From Diprion similis (lineage: Eukaryota > Arthropoda > Insecta > Hymenoptera > Diprionidae): 64,000 nucleotides of DNA. Location: NCBI RefSeq assembly GCF_021155765.1, contig NC_060112.1:25572001-25636000 (forward strand). The letters are read 5' to 3'. Positions 28,341 to 39,875 of this stretch are shown here, one piece after another. Under the pieces are notes generated by a model. That model was not told the DNA's origin. It saw nothing but the letters and a program-made list of their open reading frames with translations, and ran no database searches. A program made the position numbers and the translations under genes. Numbering within the stretch: position 1 is the first letter of the stretch; every line of letters starts with the position of its first letter.

Positions 28341-30436
28341 ACGGGTAAACTTAGGCGAGAAATTTAAATTATTATTACGCTAAGCAAGTCATTATTACTG
28401 TAATTAGAGAATTTAGATAAAAACTCATGCTAATATGCTTTTTGTAGATTAGCATTTGGCACTAATCTATCAATAATATCCGAATCTCGGAGACGGTATT
28501 TACTATTCGCGAAATTCTCATTCTTCGTTGTTTCATCTGTTCACAGAAATCTACATAATTAAAATGTAATATAGCATTCCAGAGAATTTCGTAATCTCGC
28601 ACTGAGATGTATTTATTTATACCAGTGTTAGCATGGGTATTGCATAAGTTCGTGTAACGCGTTGGTTGAACAGTTTTATGAATTATTAATATGATGCCCC
28701 GTACTTTGTTGTTATCAATCGCATTTTGATTGATTAAATCGCGTATATCGACATAACCAATTTTTTGCGCTATTTATTATTACACGATGTCTCCAATGAT
28801 GAAAAATATTGTAATTAGACTCGTTTTTAGTCATAATGTTGAAACCGTAAGTTGGTTGTCAAACACTGAGGAAGTCTTAATTGTTGAAAAACTCATATTT
28901 TTTGTCAATTGTTTAATCATGACTAGAGCAAAGTATTAAGTATAGCTCGTTCTTGCGTAGAACTTGATACTAGGAAATTTTTATGCATTGCCTCACTGTT
29001 GTGTTTGACAACAACAAACGCGATGCAATATATTGAAGAGAATATATTATATTAACGATAATTATGAATTTAAATGTATTTATGAATCATATTATATGGA
29101 TTAACGGTAGAAAAGACTTGATAATCTACGTAGTGTGAATTTCTGTAAAATACTGCCGTAACGCAAACTTTGCTTCTGTCATCAACTTTTAAACTATAAA
29201 TATCTTCGTCTTTGTAGCAATAAGTTATTCGAATACTGTACGTTGTATAACATGCTTTTAACTAGAACATTCAATGCGATCGTCCGAAATTGTTATCGAT
29301 TCTTCGGTGTACCTTCCAGTAATAATTAGCCTAAAAATAATTCAATAGGAAAGTAACTTGAAAGAAACTTCTTCTTTAATATTATACATCTGTTGATTTT
29401 TGCTACTTCATTAAAAATTGTTGAAAAACTTGATATAAATTGATTTTATCGACGTCGTACGTGTATCTAATATCTCATTTCAGAATTGAACAATACGCAG
29501 TCTAATTAAAAAAAAAAAGTGCTTCAAATGTGCGTACAGATCATGTATTTTCGAGTGAATAGAAAGCAATAATTTCTCAAATTACAATCATGTAAGAACT
29601 TCCGGCGTATAAGAAAGTCCAGGGCGAGTTTCTATGCTATTTCGATTTTGCCTTTTTCTTCCAATTCACGTATCTCATGTTAACAAAATCAAATTTAATA
29701 GTATAGCAGTGGTGATTGAAGACATGAAATGATTCATTTACCGACTTGCCTTTACGCCTGTTACTGGAACAAAAGCCTTTTCGAATATATTTGAAAGTTA
29801 TAAATGTAGTTTTCACGTTCACAACCACCCTGGTATAGAGTAATTGAATTTCAGCTTAAGTTACAAAAAAGATAAAGAAATGATACAAAACTAATGATAC
29901 AGACCTGCCAACATTCAATAACTTCCTTATCACTGTACAGTCATAGTATTTTTTAAACTGATTATTATTTTACTGTATAATCATTCCATATTTTTTAAAT
30001 GTTGAATATTTTTTTATAACCAATGTACGTACTTTGTTACATTTTACAAAAATTATATCATTTTTATTGATTTGTTTTCTTTTTCCATGATTCATACCGA
30101 ATATTGTATATTATGTATTTAATCTTCACGAGTATTAGTCATGATTGATACAAGTTCAGTTGAGCAGTGAAACTCATGCCAAGTTCCTGATTTTCCCTAC
30201 AAGTATACCATGTAATATAAGAATTTAGACAACGTAGACAATAGAAATGAAAACAGTACTTATTCATGTATAAATTCAACTAGTTTTTCGGGCCAAAAAA
30301 AATGAACCGAAGGAAACAAAAATAGTAATATTCAAACATGAGAAATTGTTTAATCAATCTTGTTCTCGATATTACTATCTCTTACAATTAGTGTTCATAT
30401 TTCTCGATGTATTTAACATTAACATGTCTGTGTATA

Positions 30437-30447
30437 AATAAAATAAA
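30437..30447 (+). terminator. Candidate distal poly(A) signals of NSF
   Basis: Two overlapping AATAAA hexamers. They are the first canonical ones I found after the NSF stop at 28340, implying a 3' UTR of about 2.1 kb. A variant ATTAAA near 29412 could serve a shorter form. Confidence 0.3.
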
Positions 30448-32286
30448 GTCAATATCACATCACATGTTACTTCTCTGACAAAAATGGGTTGTGCAGAAAG
30501 TAATGAAGTGGTAGAGAAATTTAAATTGAACCAATTTTACACAATTTCCTGGACATCCAACATTCCTCAGAGCTGTTACTTGTTATTCAAAAACCCGACT
30601 TTTTCATCTAAGATTGAAGTAAATTCTTATTTTGGGGTAATAAATATTACAATGATTACAAGAACACACAAATTACATAGGAAACGTCAGATATATTTTC
30701 AGCTTTCAATCTATGTGTGTATTTAATGAATGATGAATAAAAATATTATATGAATTTGTTTTTTTTCTTCGTTCTCTACACTTACAATTTACAACTGAAT
30801 ATACACATTTTTTTTTTACAGATTTTTTTGTCGTTACATATATTAATTATTTTTTTAACATGTTTTTGTTTCTTTAAGTTATTTAATTTTTTTTTTAAGC
30901 GCTCATGCAACAACAAATCTTTGAATCTCATTTCTCTTAATCATATCATATTATAAATCATTACGTGATACTCAACCATAAATCAGCAATTTGTGAAACA
31001 GTAAATTAGATACTTTATAACTCCCAATATGCAGTTACGCCTTGGTATTATACCCGCATAATGGTATGATTTTTAAACTGAGTATTCGATTTATGGTCAC
31101 ATTATCTACACGATTCATTATAAAACAATTTTAATCATTCTTACGCTAAAACACAATTTTAGTTTCATTTATCTCAATATTTTCGAAGCATATTATTATA
31201 TTTATATGGCACATCTCACGCAGCAAAGCTGCTATCGAGACCTTCTTAAACACTTTTAGATTTCAATCTTGTTTTTGTAATAACACTTCATTCAACACCT
31301 TGAGATATCTCGAAGCATGACCACACCGTAAAAATAACTTCACAGTGAGGGAATACGGGGAAATGATTTTTTAAGATTGTGCACAGGACAGTTGAAAAAA
31401 AAAAAAAAAAATGAAAAATATTGTACGATTGTTCATTGATCGTTTGAAAGTAAATTATTTCGAGTGCATAAATTACTTAAGGTATGTGTTATTGTTGCCA
31501 CAGTAATGTAAGTAGAAAATTTATCCAATTACGACGGTATTCTTTCACTTATATTCCACAAATATACGTGGATTTATATGGCCATGCTCGATAAATACAA
31601 CAAAGGACAAAATATATATATATATTCTGTTCGATAATACTTAAATAATAATTACAGAGATATTGGTCATCAGTGTTTAAGCAATACGTATTGAAAAGTA
31701 TCTGGTAACAAATTAATTAAAAGATGATGTTCAGTATTCATACGTGTATCGATTTTTACTATTCTTGCACTCTTTATGTTCGCTGCTAACGGAAGTTGTT
31801 TCTGAAATTGGTAGATTTTGCGTCAAACTTGACGCTTACCTATCTAATGGGATTAGAAATGATACATGAATGAAGGAGTTTAGAATTCTTCGTGTTAAGA
31901 TTTTAATGATACCGAATTCTACGTAAAGGTAAAACATATTTAAGTTAATGAGAACACCGTCTCGTACTATCCAAACTTAATTTATAAACACTTTCTAATC
32001 TACATTCTACTGGCACCATTGATTATTTGCACAGCCAATTTACAAAACTATGCAATCGGCACAATTTCAGGTATAAAATATACACCTTTAACGTTGTTTA
32101 TATCGTCAACTTTTACATCCAACACTATCAAGTATTCACACTTGCAATTTCTTGTTACCAAACACCCTGCAATATATGACAGTGCTTATGTAATTTGAAT
32201 TTATTATTCTAAAGAACAGTTTTACCAACAAACGGACGATAATTAGTTAAACGAAATGAAACAGTAAACATAAAATTTGTACATAT

Positions 32287-32343
32287 TTTATTATTATTAA
32301 TATTATTATTATTATTATTATTATTTGTTGTTGTTATTATTAT
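32287..32343. repeat. (ATT)n microsatellite with interruptions
   Basis: A trinucleotide tract of TTA/ATT units interrupted by AATATT and by GTTGTTGTT. Confidence 0.85.
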
Positions 32344-33420
32344 GTACTTTTTACAGAAATTAGCCTTCTACTTTTTGTCTTCTTTCTTTCGTACAAATCA
32401 TTCAAATGAATAAATAATTGAATTACGCTCTCTTATTATTATTTTATACTTCAGTATCAGTACGGAGATTTTTTTTTCTTTGTATTTTTTGGACACGAAT
32501 TATTGTAAATTTTAAGAAATAAACTTACAACTTGATGCGTTTGGGATATAATTAGGAATATTTGAAACATTTTTGCGAACAATAATAAAGTGAGATTTAT
32601 AATCGTTCAAAGGGAGGTCACAATATTTAATCTGATCTGACATAATTATGTCAGCACAGCAGATTCTGATTAAATTAAATATAAAACTTTTTTTTATATG
32701 ATTTATACATTAAAATTTTTGGCAGTCATAGAACAGCTCGAGTTTTTTGATTAATAGTTTATTAAATTTTTTTAATTTTGTTTAAATCAGAAATCTGTCA
32801 TTCTCGCGGCGTTTCTTTCGATAAAAGTAATATGTTTTATCGAATATGGCCGGAGTAAATAATCTAATATAGGTATGCAATTTTGCGCCTGAAACATATT
32901 ACAGCGCGATTTACGAAGAACTCAAAATGCATTAATATTAATTTTTAATAGCTAATTATAAGTCAGAGTTTCTGAGGAGGTACAATTTTTATCTCGAAGG
33001 AAGAAAAAAGAAAACAAATACCTCGACGAAAAATAGAATGCTTGAGTAGAGTCGGAAAGACTGCTGAGATGCGAATAGAGGATCGTTTAACATCTCGTTA
33101 AATTTTACACTTTTTTTCCTGAGTTTCTGACTGAATAACGTAAATAAAAATACAATAAATAACTTATAAAAATTTTTGACGTAATTGTTTCATAATTTAT
33201 AAAATTGCTGATTTATGTTAATCAATTAATTACCATCACGTCAAACTGCGTTTCAAATTGATCGGATGAAACGCATATTTTCTGCATTATTTATCGCATT
33301 CTCCACTCTTTTCACAGTCAATGAATATAATTTCCAGTTCCATCTCCAAGATAGAGAAAATATTACATAACAACTGACATAGTCAGTAAGAATACTTGTT
33401 GACAAATATAATAAAATGAA

Positions 33421-36400
33421 TCACGATGGTTTACAAGATGGAAATTTCTTTACGCTGATACACGATATCGGTTTACGCCATCTTCGCTTTCCGTGGTGAC
33501 CAATTTGTTTGATATGACTATTACATGCCTCTTTTTGATCTCCGATACTTCTGTCCAATTCCTGAAGTTTTCTTTCTTCTAAAAAAAATTAGAATTAAAA
33601 ATAAATAATTATGTTTCAACTAAAATTCAATAAAGTAAAGGGGGATTTTACTACCGCAATATATAAACTCAATTTCAAAACATGGACGAAATGTTAGCAC
33701 AAAGAATTACAGGTAGAACACGATGACGAGTCGAAAAAATATGAACATCGATAAATAATTTATGAATGGGTAGGCCAAGAATAAAACATGGAAATTAACA
33801 CTGATGATTAAGAATGAAAGTAGGTACAGGGTTGAGGATTAAAAAGTCAAAACAGACGGCATGACATATCTGGGTGCAAAAAAAACTTGGAAAACACATG
33901 TTGATCTATAAACAAATTGATAATAGTTAGTTTGAAAAATATTCGCTTGATAGTTACGAAGTGTTAGTTAAGTAAAAAAGAGACAAGACGAACGATTTGT
34001 TAGTAAAAGATATCCCACCTATTATTAAGAAATGATTTTCAAAGATACGAAGTGAATTTAGGATCGAGACGATGGACACAGGGTGCTAAGAAGAGTGGAT
34101 AGAATAATAGTACCGCTCATTGAAAAATCCAGAATCCAAAACTGAAAGCAGCTACGCATATGTCAGTGTTATAGAATGACGCATGTCTTTGAGAAGAATA
34201 ATATAACGCGGTTGGACAACAAACGCTTTCTCTCATCCCTTCGGCCTAAATCTGAAAAGCAAAACCTGTATGTAAAGAGGTTTTGCAGAGTATGAATGTA
34301 ACACAAGTTTCCGATTGAATTTAACTGATAATAATCGTCTATTATTCGGCAATTTTCATACTATCTCAGTCTGTACTAGTTGTTAGTATATAGTACAAAT
34401 GCAGAATGCACACTCCGCGTGCTTATCATTGGTGCACGTAATGTCTGGGACTTACCAATTGTGTGGGGGCCACCAATCTGGGCTTACAAGCAATTTGTAT
34501 GAATCTACCCAATTAAAACAATTCGATGTAGCATGACAAAAAGAACGGAATTAATTTTTTCTTAAAAAGCTGAACTAATATGACCTTTGGGAGTGAAACT
34601 AAAGAGAACAAGAGAAAAATAAAGAGTAATGAAAAGTTTTCATTAAAAATTAGTTAATTGACGAGAAGCGTATGAATTATAACGAAAAACTGAACAAAAG
34701 AAAGAAACACAATATCTCGATATGTTTATAGCTACGTATAAAAGTTTGCTGTTATTACATAGCGTTGGTGGTATAATTGACTTATTGCAGAGATAAATAG
34801 TAAATTATATGCATATAAGCCTGTTTGTGTATTATATGATGCTCAAGGCTTTCATTATTAGCAAGTCTAAGTGGTGTATAATTGTGACGCGACAAGTCTC
34901 AAGTCTTACCGCATTTGTAACGCAAGATACTGACCTTCGGAGTGATAATCATATAATATTAATTGCAGGTAAAAGAGGAGAAAAAAACTTATATGATGAT
35001 GTTTAATACTGACCATTGAGTTGATGTTCTGTGTAATAGGTAGGATTTGTTTCGACTCCATAATGGTGTTCTATAAGGTATGGAAGAACAGTCATAGTGT
35101 GCCATTCATCACCTCTTAGAGGTGGTACAGGGACTTCTTCCAGTGTCTTAGGCGGTCTCCACAATGTCCACGAATGTTGCCTGATCTGCTGCAACGTAAA
35201 TCTTCGGTCGACTTCCTTTTGTAGCATTCCCTCTAACAGTGATCGTAAGGAATTGTCTACAGCCTCTGGTATTTTATATTCACCTTTTCCAATATTCTCA
35301 TATAACTTGTAAATATTGTCCCCTTCGAAGGGGTATTCGCCTGTTGTAATATTATATCTACAAAGTAGAACAGTTGAAAATACTATTCAAATAGATACAC
35401 ATACAAATTACATTTATTTACACACACTCAACTCTCAACAATAAGTAATGAGTTGAGATATTGTTTGCCAAATATGACTTATAACACATGTATTGTTCTG
35501 TCAGTTTCATATTGCATATCGAAATTTACATAATGTCCAATACATGACTCAATACAAATTATTAGTTAAAACCACCTAGAAATATTTTCTTAAAAATTTC
35601 GCAGAGTTTTTTGTTTCTGTAGAGTTATGAATTCAGACTTGAGCAAAGGTAGTTTTTCAAATATAACATGCCAAAGAGAAATTTGACTGCAGAGTGGGCA
35701 GTAGTGAGTCGCATTATTTTAGTAACAAAAGCAGTAATTGTGATTACTTACAATGTGACCCCACTGCTCCAAATGTCTACTTTGAAGCCAGCAAAAGTTT
35801 CACAGCCATTAGCAATTTCTGGAGGTTGAAATGCCGGAGAGCCTTGACCTGCCGTGCATGTGTCATCCTTGGCAAACATGTCCAAGGCCTGTAAAAAATT
35901 TCAAGTATAAGCGAGTAGCTTGATTAGCGTGTCAAACTACAGCATGAAGTATTAAATGAAAATAACCAAAATATAGAAAGTAAAATGCTCTGAAAATGCT
36001 TCAGTACACTGTGAGGATTTGACTATCTAGTTCTAACAATTATCTAGCCATTAAAGGTCCAGCTAATCAAAGGTACACACCTCAGCTACACCGAGGTCGC
36101 TAATTTTCAGAGTACCGTCTAGCGTCAAAAGTAAATTTCCAGGTTTAATATCTTTGTGAACGATTCCTTTGCCGTGAAGGTATTCAAGGCCGTCTAAGAG
36201 TTGGTTAAAATACCCATGTGCTTGCCACAGTGGAAATTTCTTATGAGGTGTGCTTTCCAGCATATCCTGAAAATGATATTCATAAATTGAAGGAGTTCTT
36301 CTTACTCAAAAACTGTAATCAATACTTAAAAATGTTATTATTGCAATTTTTATGCTTTATTTCGGTATAAAGTGTGCGAATGAACGCCTGTCTAAGGTAT

Positions 36401-37228
36401 GCCAAACACTGTGACAAAAAAGAGACAGAATGTGTTTGGAAAAAAATAATTGATGTATTGACCTTTGAAATGAACAATTAATTCTACGATTAAGGATTTT
36501 AATAATAAGAAACAGAAAGTGTTTACCTGTAAACCTCCCACGCAAAATTCCATTACCAAATACATTTTTTCTTTCTCGTGATTGTATAAAACATCCACCA
36601 ATCCGATAACATTTTTGTGTTTCAATATCCTCAGCAGTTGTATTTCCCTAAAACAGAGAGATAAAAACAATCGATGTTAATTTTTGAATTAGATAAAAAA
36701 CTTTCTACGCCGAATATGCGAGTTGTTGAAAATGAGCGTAAGCTTTAAAAACGACTGATTAAGAGTTGATACAACCATGATTAGCGAGCGATTGTATTTA
36801 AACTAGAAAGAGCAAAAGTGAATGAAATGAATAAAATGCGGGGTAATAAGATGTAGAATTTTGGCAATTGGAATGGTGTCGCACCGTTGAACATTGAGTT
36901 CGCCGTTGGGTATCCTGCGAAGTTTTTTTTTCTTCAAAATCTTAACGGCTCTCCGACAGAGGGTTTCCGAGTCGAGCATCTCTTTAACTTTTCCATAACT
37001 TCCCTCCCCCAAAAGATCACCCATAACATATTTACCAATTAATTTACATGTTTTCTTTTTTTCCTCATATATTATTTGGTCCGAATCCACTCTGTGAAAG
37101 AACATGTTGATATCGTCCAAGTCATAATTACTATCGTCGTTCTCCCACCTCACCGGCTCTATGTCATTGAATATTTCATTATTTATCTCCTCGTCGTCAG
37201 GATCACCTATGGTGATCCTATTGTCCAT
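33421..37228 (-). CDS. Lkb1: Serine/threonine kinase LKB1 (STK11)
   Basis: A master kinase that, with STRAD and MO25, phosphorylates AMPK-family kinases and controls energy balance and polarity. Six exons join in phase: 36885-37228, 36527-36647, 36081-36266, 35752-35888, 35014-35357, 33421-33578, giving 429 aa (human 433). Seen: Gly loop GEGSYGKV at 74-81, catalytic Lys96 in [18 protein letters not shown] with Asp194, DLG (Asp212) and PPEIANG. The family signatures FQPPEIANG and [11 protein letters not shown] are present. The last exon joins by AATG/GTCAGT to TTTTTTTTAG/AA and encodes a basic tail ending [14 protein letters not shown], similar in layout to the mammalian C-terminus, whose Cys at -4 is farnesylated. 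The start is the ATG at 37226-37228 (GAAAATGG). Without the last exon the frame would stop at 35003, dropping the conserved tail. Confidence 0.94.
34169..34251 (-). other. Possible alternative terminal exon of LKB1, CaaX box CVIL
   Basis: On the minus strand, GGTTTTGCTTTTCAG precedes an 83-nt segment. It joins in phase to the same donor at 35014 and encodes 26 residues before a TAA. It begins [12 protein letters not shown] and ends KTCVIL. C-V-I-L is a textbook geranylgeranylation-type CaaX box. Seen: acceptor, phase and motif. Inferred: use as an alternative exon. It could be chance; no transcript evidence is available. Confidence 0.35.
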
Positions 37229-39875
37229 TTTCACAACACCGAATATCACTTAAATTACATAAATCTTTTACAAGTTAACCTAAAACACCACCGGCGACAT
37301 CATTGTTGTACCGAAATCTCACCTCGTACGAAGAGATGGAACATCACTGGACACGGAAATCAATTTTGCGCCACCTAGCGGAGGAAATTGGAAATACGAA
37401 TCGTAACCAAATGGTAAAAACGCATCGGACCTTACCAAACAAGCACATCGAAAATTAGACTCAAAAGCCGTTGGTATAGCGTGTTCGTTTGGTAAGATGC
37501 TAGCTATATAAGATCGATAAGTATCATTCTATTAAAAAAAGTATGAATAATTGATAAAAAGGAAACCTATTATTTAGTTAAAATATTTGCTTGCAAGGCA
37601 AGAAGACACGATGTTCAGGTTGTGAATTTATTAATTTATTAAAAGAAGATACCACAGGTGATACCTGTGAACGATGATAAATAGAATTACCATTCAAATT
37701 GAATAATCAAACATTTTTACTTTCAATTTGTTAATGGATTGGAGTAATTTTCATTCCAGAAAATTTCACGTTGTGTCGACACAATCTCCTGAAAAATGTT
37801 TGTGCTGGGAAAACATGTGATCGGGTCAAGGAAACGGAATGTAATAAATTATTTGATATATTTCTTGTCTCGTTACACAGAAACGCAGCTGGCTTTTACA
37901 ATCGGCTCCTTCACGGCAGCCTTGATAGTAGCTGATATATTATATGTATGTATAATGATAGACAATACGTACTGCATTAGCATGACTATAAACGAAATGC
38001 GAATGTCGCAGTACAATTAATGGTTGTAAATGAGATAGAATAGATTATTTACAATACCATTGTTAACCATTGGAAACGAAGTCCCCTCCCTATTTTGGAA
38101 TGTTGTCTCTAGTTATGATACGTATCCTTAAACGAGCATACTTATAATGTATAGAAACAATAATTTAACTACATTATTTATGTATTTATAATAATAATTT
38201 ATAAATCATCACAACTACACCACATCATCTTTTTTCCCCATATAAGTGGACAGTATATATTTAATCGTAAATTATATATACCGTCGGTTTTGTACTTAAA
38301 GTATAATAATATTATTTGGACAGAGTTATTTAAGCCGGTTCAATTTGCGATCGTCTTCACATGCGTATACCAGGTATGTCGTTGCGATCAATTCTTGCTC
38401 CAATTATAAACTGAATAGATCCCGGATTACTATTTCGAGTAAATATCATCTTGTTTATGACGGTTAATAGCGATAAAAATACTTCTGGAAAAGATTGCAA
38501 ATGACTCTGGTGATCGCGATGCCTTCAATTAATGCGAAACACTTATTACTCTCCATTACATTATTTGATAGAGAGAGAGAAATTTCTCGCGAGACTCACT
38601 GGATAGCGTGTATTAAGACGTTGCATGGAATGATAAGGGTGTCGTGCGGCGATTGTCCGCTGAATAATAAATAGCTTACAGTTGTAAATATCTGTCTCTC
38701 TTTCTCTACTGATCACACTTCCGCTATAGGCAATATATAGTATCTATATACTAATGACTATTTAATTAGAGTTTAAATAACACTACGTAGGCCTTTTTGA
38801 TTTTGCTTAAGATACAGCTTAATTGCATGAGTCAAGTTTGGTTTTTCTTTCAACCTATGCAACGTTATAAAACTACGTTTCTTCTAAGTATAGTATGCTA
38901 ATTAGAAGATTTATGTGATATATTATTACACTATATTTATAATTATGTTATATAATGTATATATATATACGTTGTAACTTATTTTAATAAATAATTTCTA
39001 TAATTTGTTATTATAAATTTCACGTTGTTTCGAATGGCCCCAATCTGGAAAAGAATTACATCGGTATGTTAATAGATGCGAAATGCGAGGTTCCAGCGTT
39101 TGATCACCTGCATGCATCGGGATCAAGTTTATTCGAATTCTTACCGATTTCGGAATTGCTTGATGCGTTAAATTCTTAGGCTTGGTACTACAGTGAGAGA
39201 ATTTGAACAGTTGATTATTAAGTCAAAACGCCTTCGCTGTGTGCGAATGTGTGCAGCACTCGCACACTAGCGGATGCGTGAAAAACATTTCAATCTTTCG
39301 ATCTTCAACTTCAGTGCAGAAACGTTGACGGGCCGAGATCCGCAGGTATCCGTGCGCCGCTAAGCCCGGGCGTCGTAAACCTTGACGACAATGGTTTGCC
39401 CCTCCAAGGATCACGTCGAGGTGATCAATGTTCAAAATTAATCATTCACCTTACGCCGGTCATTTCTGAAACAGGTAAAATGACGCAAGGGGTGTATACA
39501 ACAATCAAGTTATTATTATATGTATTCATGAAGGCAGCATAAGTTATAAGAATAAGTCCTGAAGCTATAAAGACAAAGTAAAATCAAATTATGATAAAAC
39601 TAGATTCTTGCCACGATTTTATGCACCCTGAAATAGTTTGTAATAGCACACAAGAACTAAAAACAATTTTATAGTAGAAATAAAGTCGCAAGTGAGTAAA
39701 CGGCGGCCATTTTGATAATTTCTACAAACAGCGTTGAATTTACGTGATGACATTTATGTGCGAAGGATCGATCGATGCAAGATCTGTCGTCTTTTGAAAT
39801 CTCTTTGCAGGAAACTGGGTCATTCCCTAATCGTTTCCAATATGAGGGACATTTCGATCAAACTAGGATTCTCAC
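37229..39875. other. Spacer between LKB1 promoter and RhoGEF 3' end
   Basis: This contains the LKB1 promoter and 5' UTR (right after 37228), then AT-rich DNA, then the 3' UTR region of the minus-strand RhoGEF. A 70-codon frame at 39223-39435 shows no family similarity I recognise. A GAGAGA run at 38571-38581 is the only simple repeat of note. Confidence 0.5.
39460..39465 (-). other. Candidate minimal last coding exon (Lys-stop) of the RhoGEF
   Basis: An acceptor TTACCTGTTTCAG on the minus strand is followed by AAA TGA. Joined in phase 0 to the donor after 39876 it would end the protein with one extra lysine. If the donor is not used, the frame instead ends VRILV at 39858. Neither can be chosen from sequence alone. 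Confidence 0.25.

Larger units (their letters stand above)
28341..33420. other. Gene-poor AT-rich interval between NSF and LKB1
   Basis: Expected contents are a long NSF 3' UTR (to about 30460) and the LKB1 3' UTR on the minus strand (a minus-strand AATAAA lies at 32758-32763). Otherwise it is AT-rich DNA with poly-A/T runs and short repeats. The 80-codon frame at 30484-30726 and the 68-codon frame at 30750-30956 look like chance. No tRNA or recognisable transposon was seen. Confidence 0.5.

Noticed and set aside
30484-30726. 80-codon frame starting MGCAES after the putative NSF poly(A) signals
   Set aside because: AT-rich composition, no recognisable domain or signal, and no splice or promoter context; chance is more likely.
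39223-39435. 70-codon minus-strand frame considered as a RhoGEF last exon
   Set aside because: No fitting acceptor in phase and no similarity to PLEKHG5 tails.
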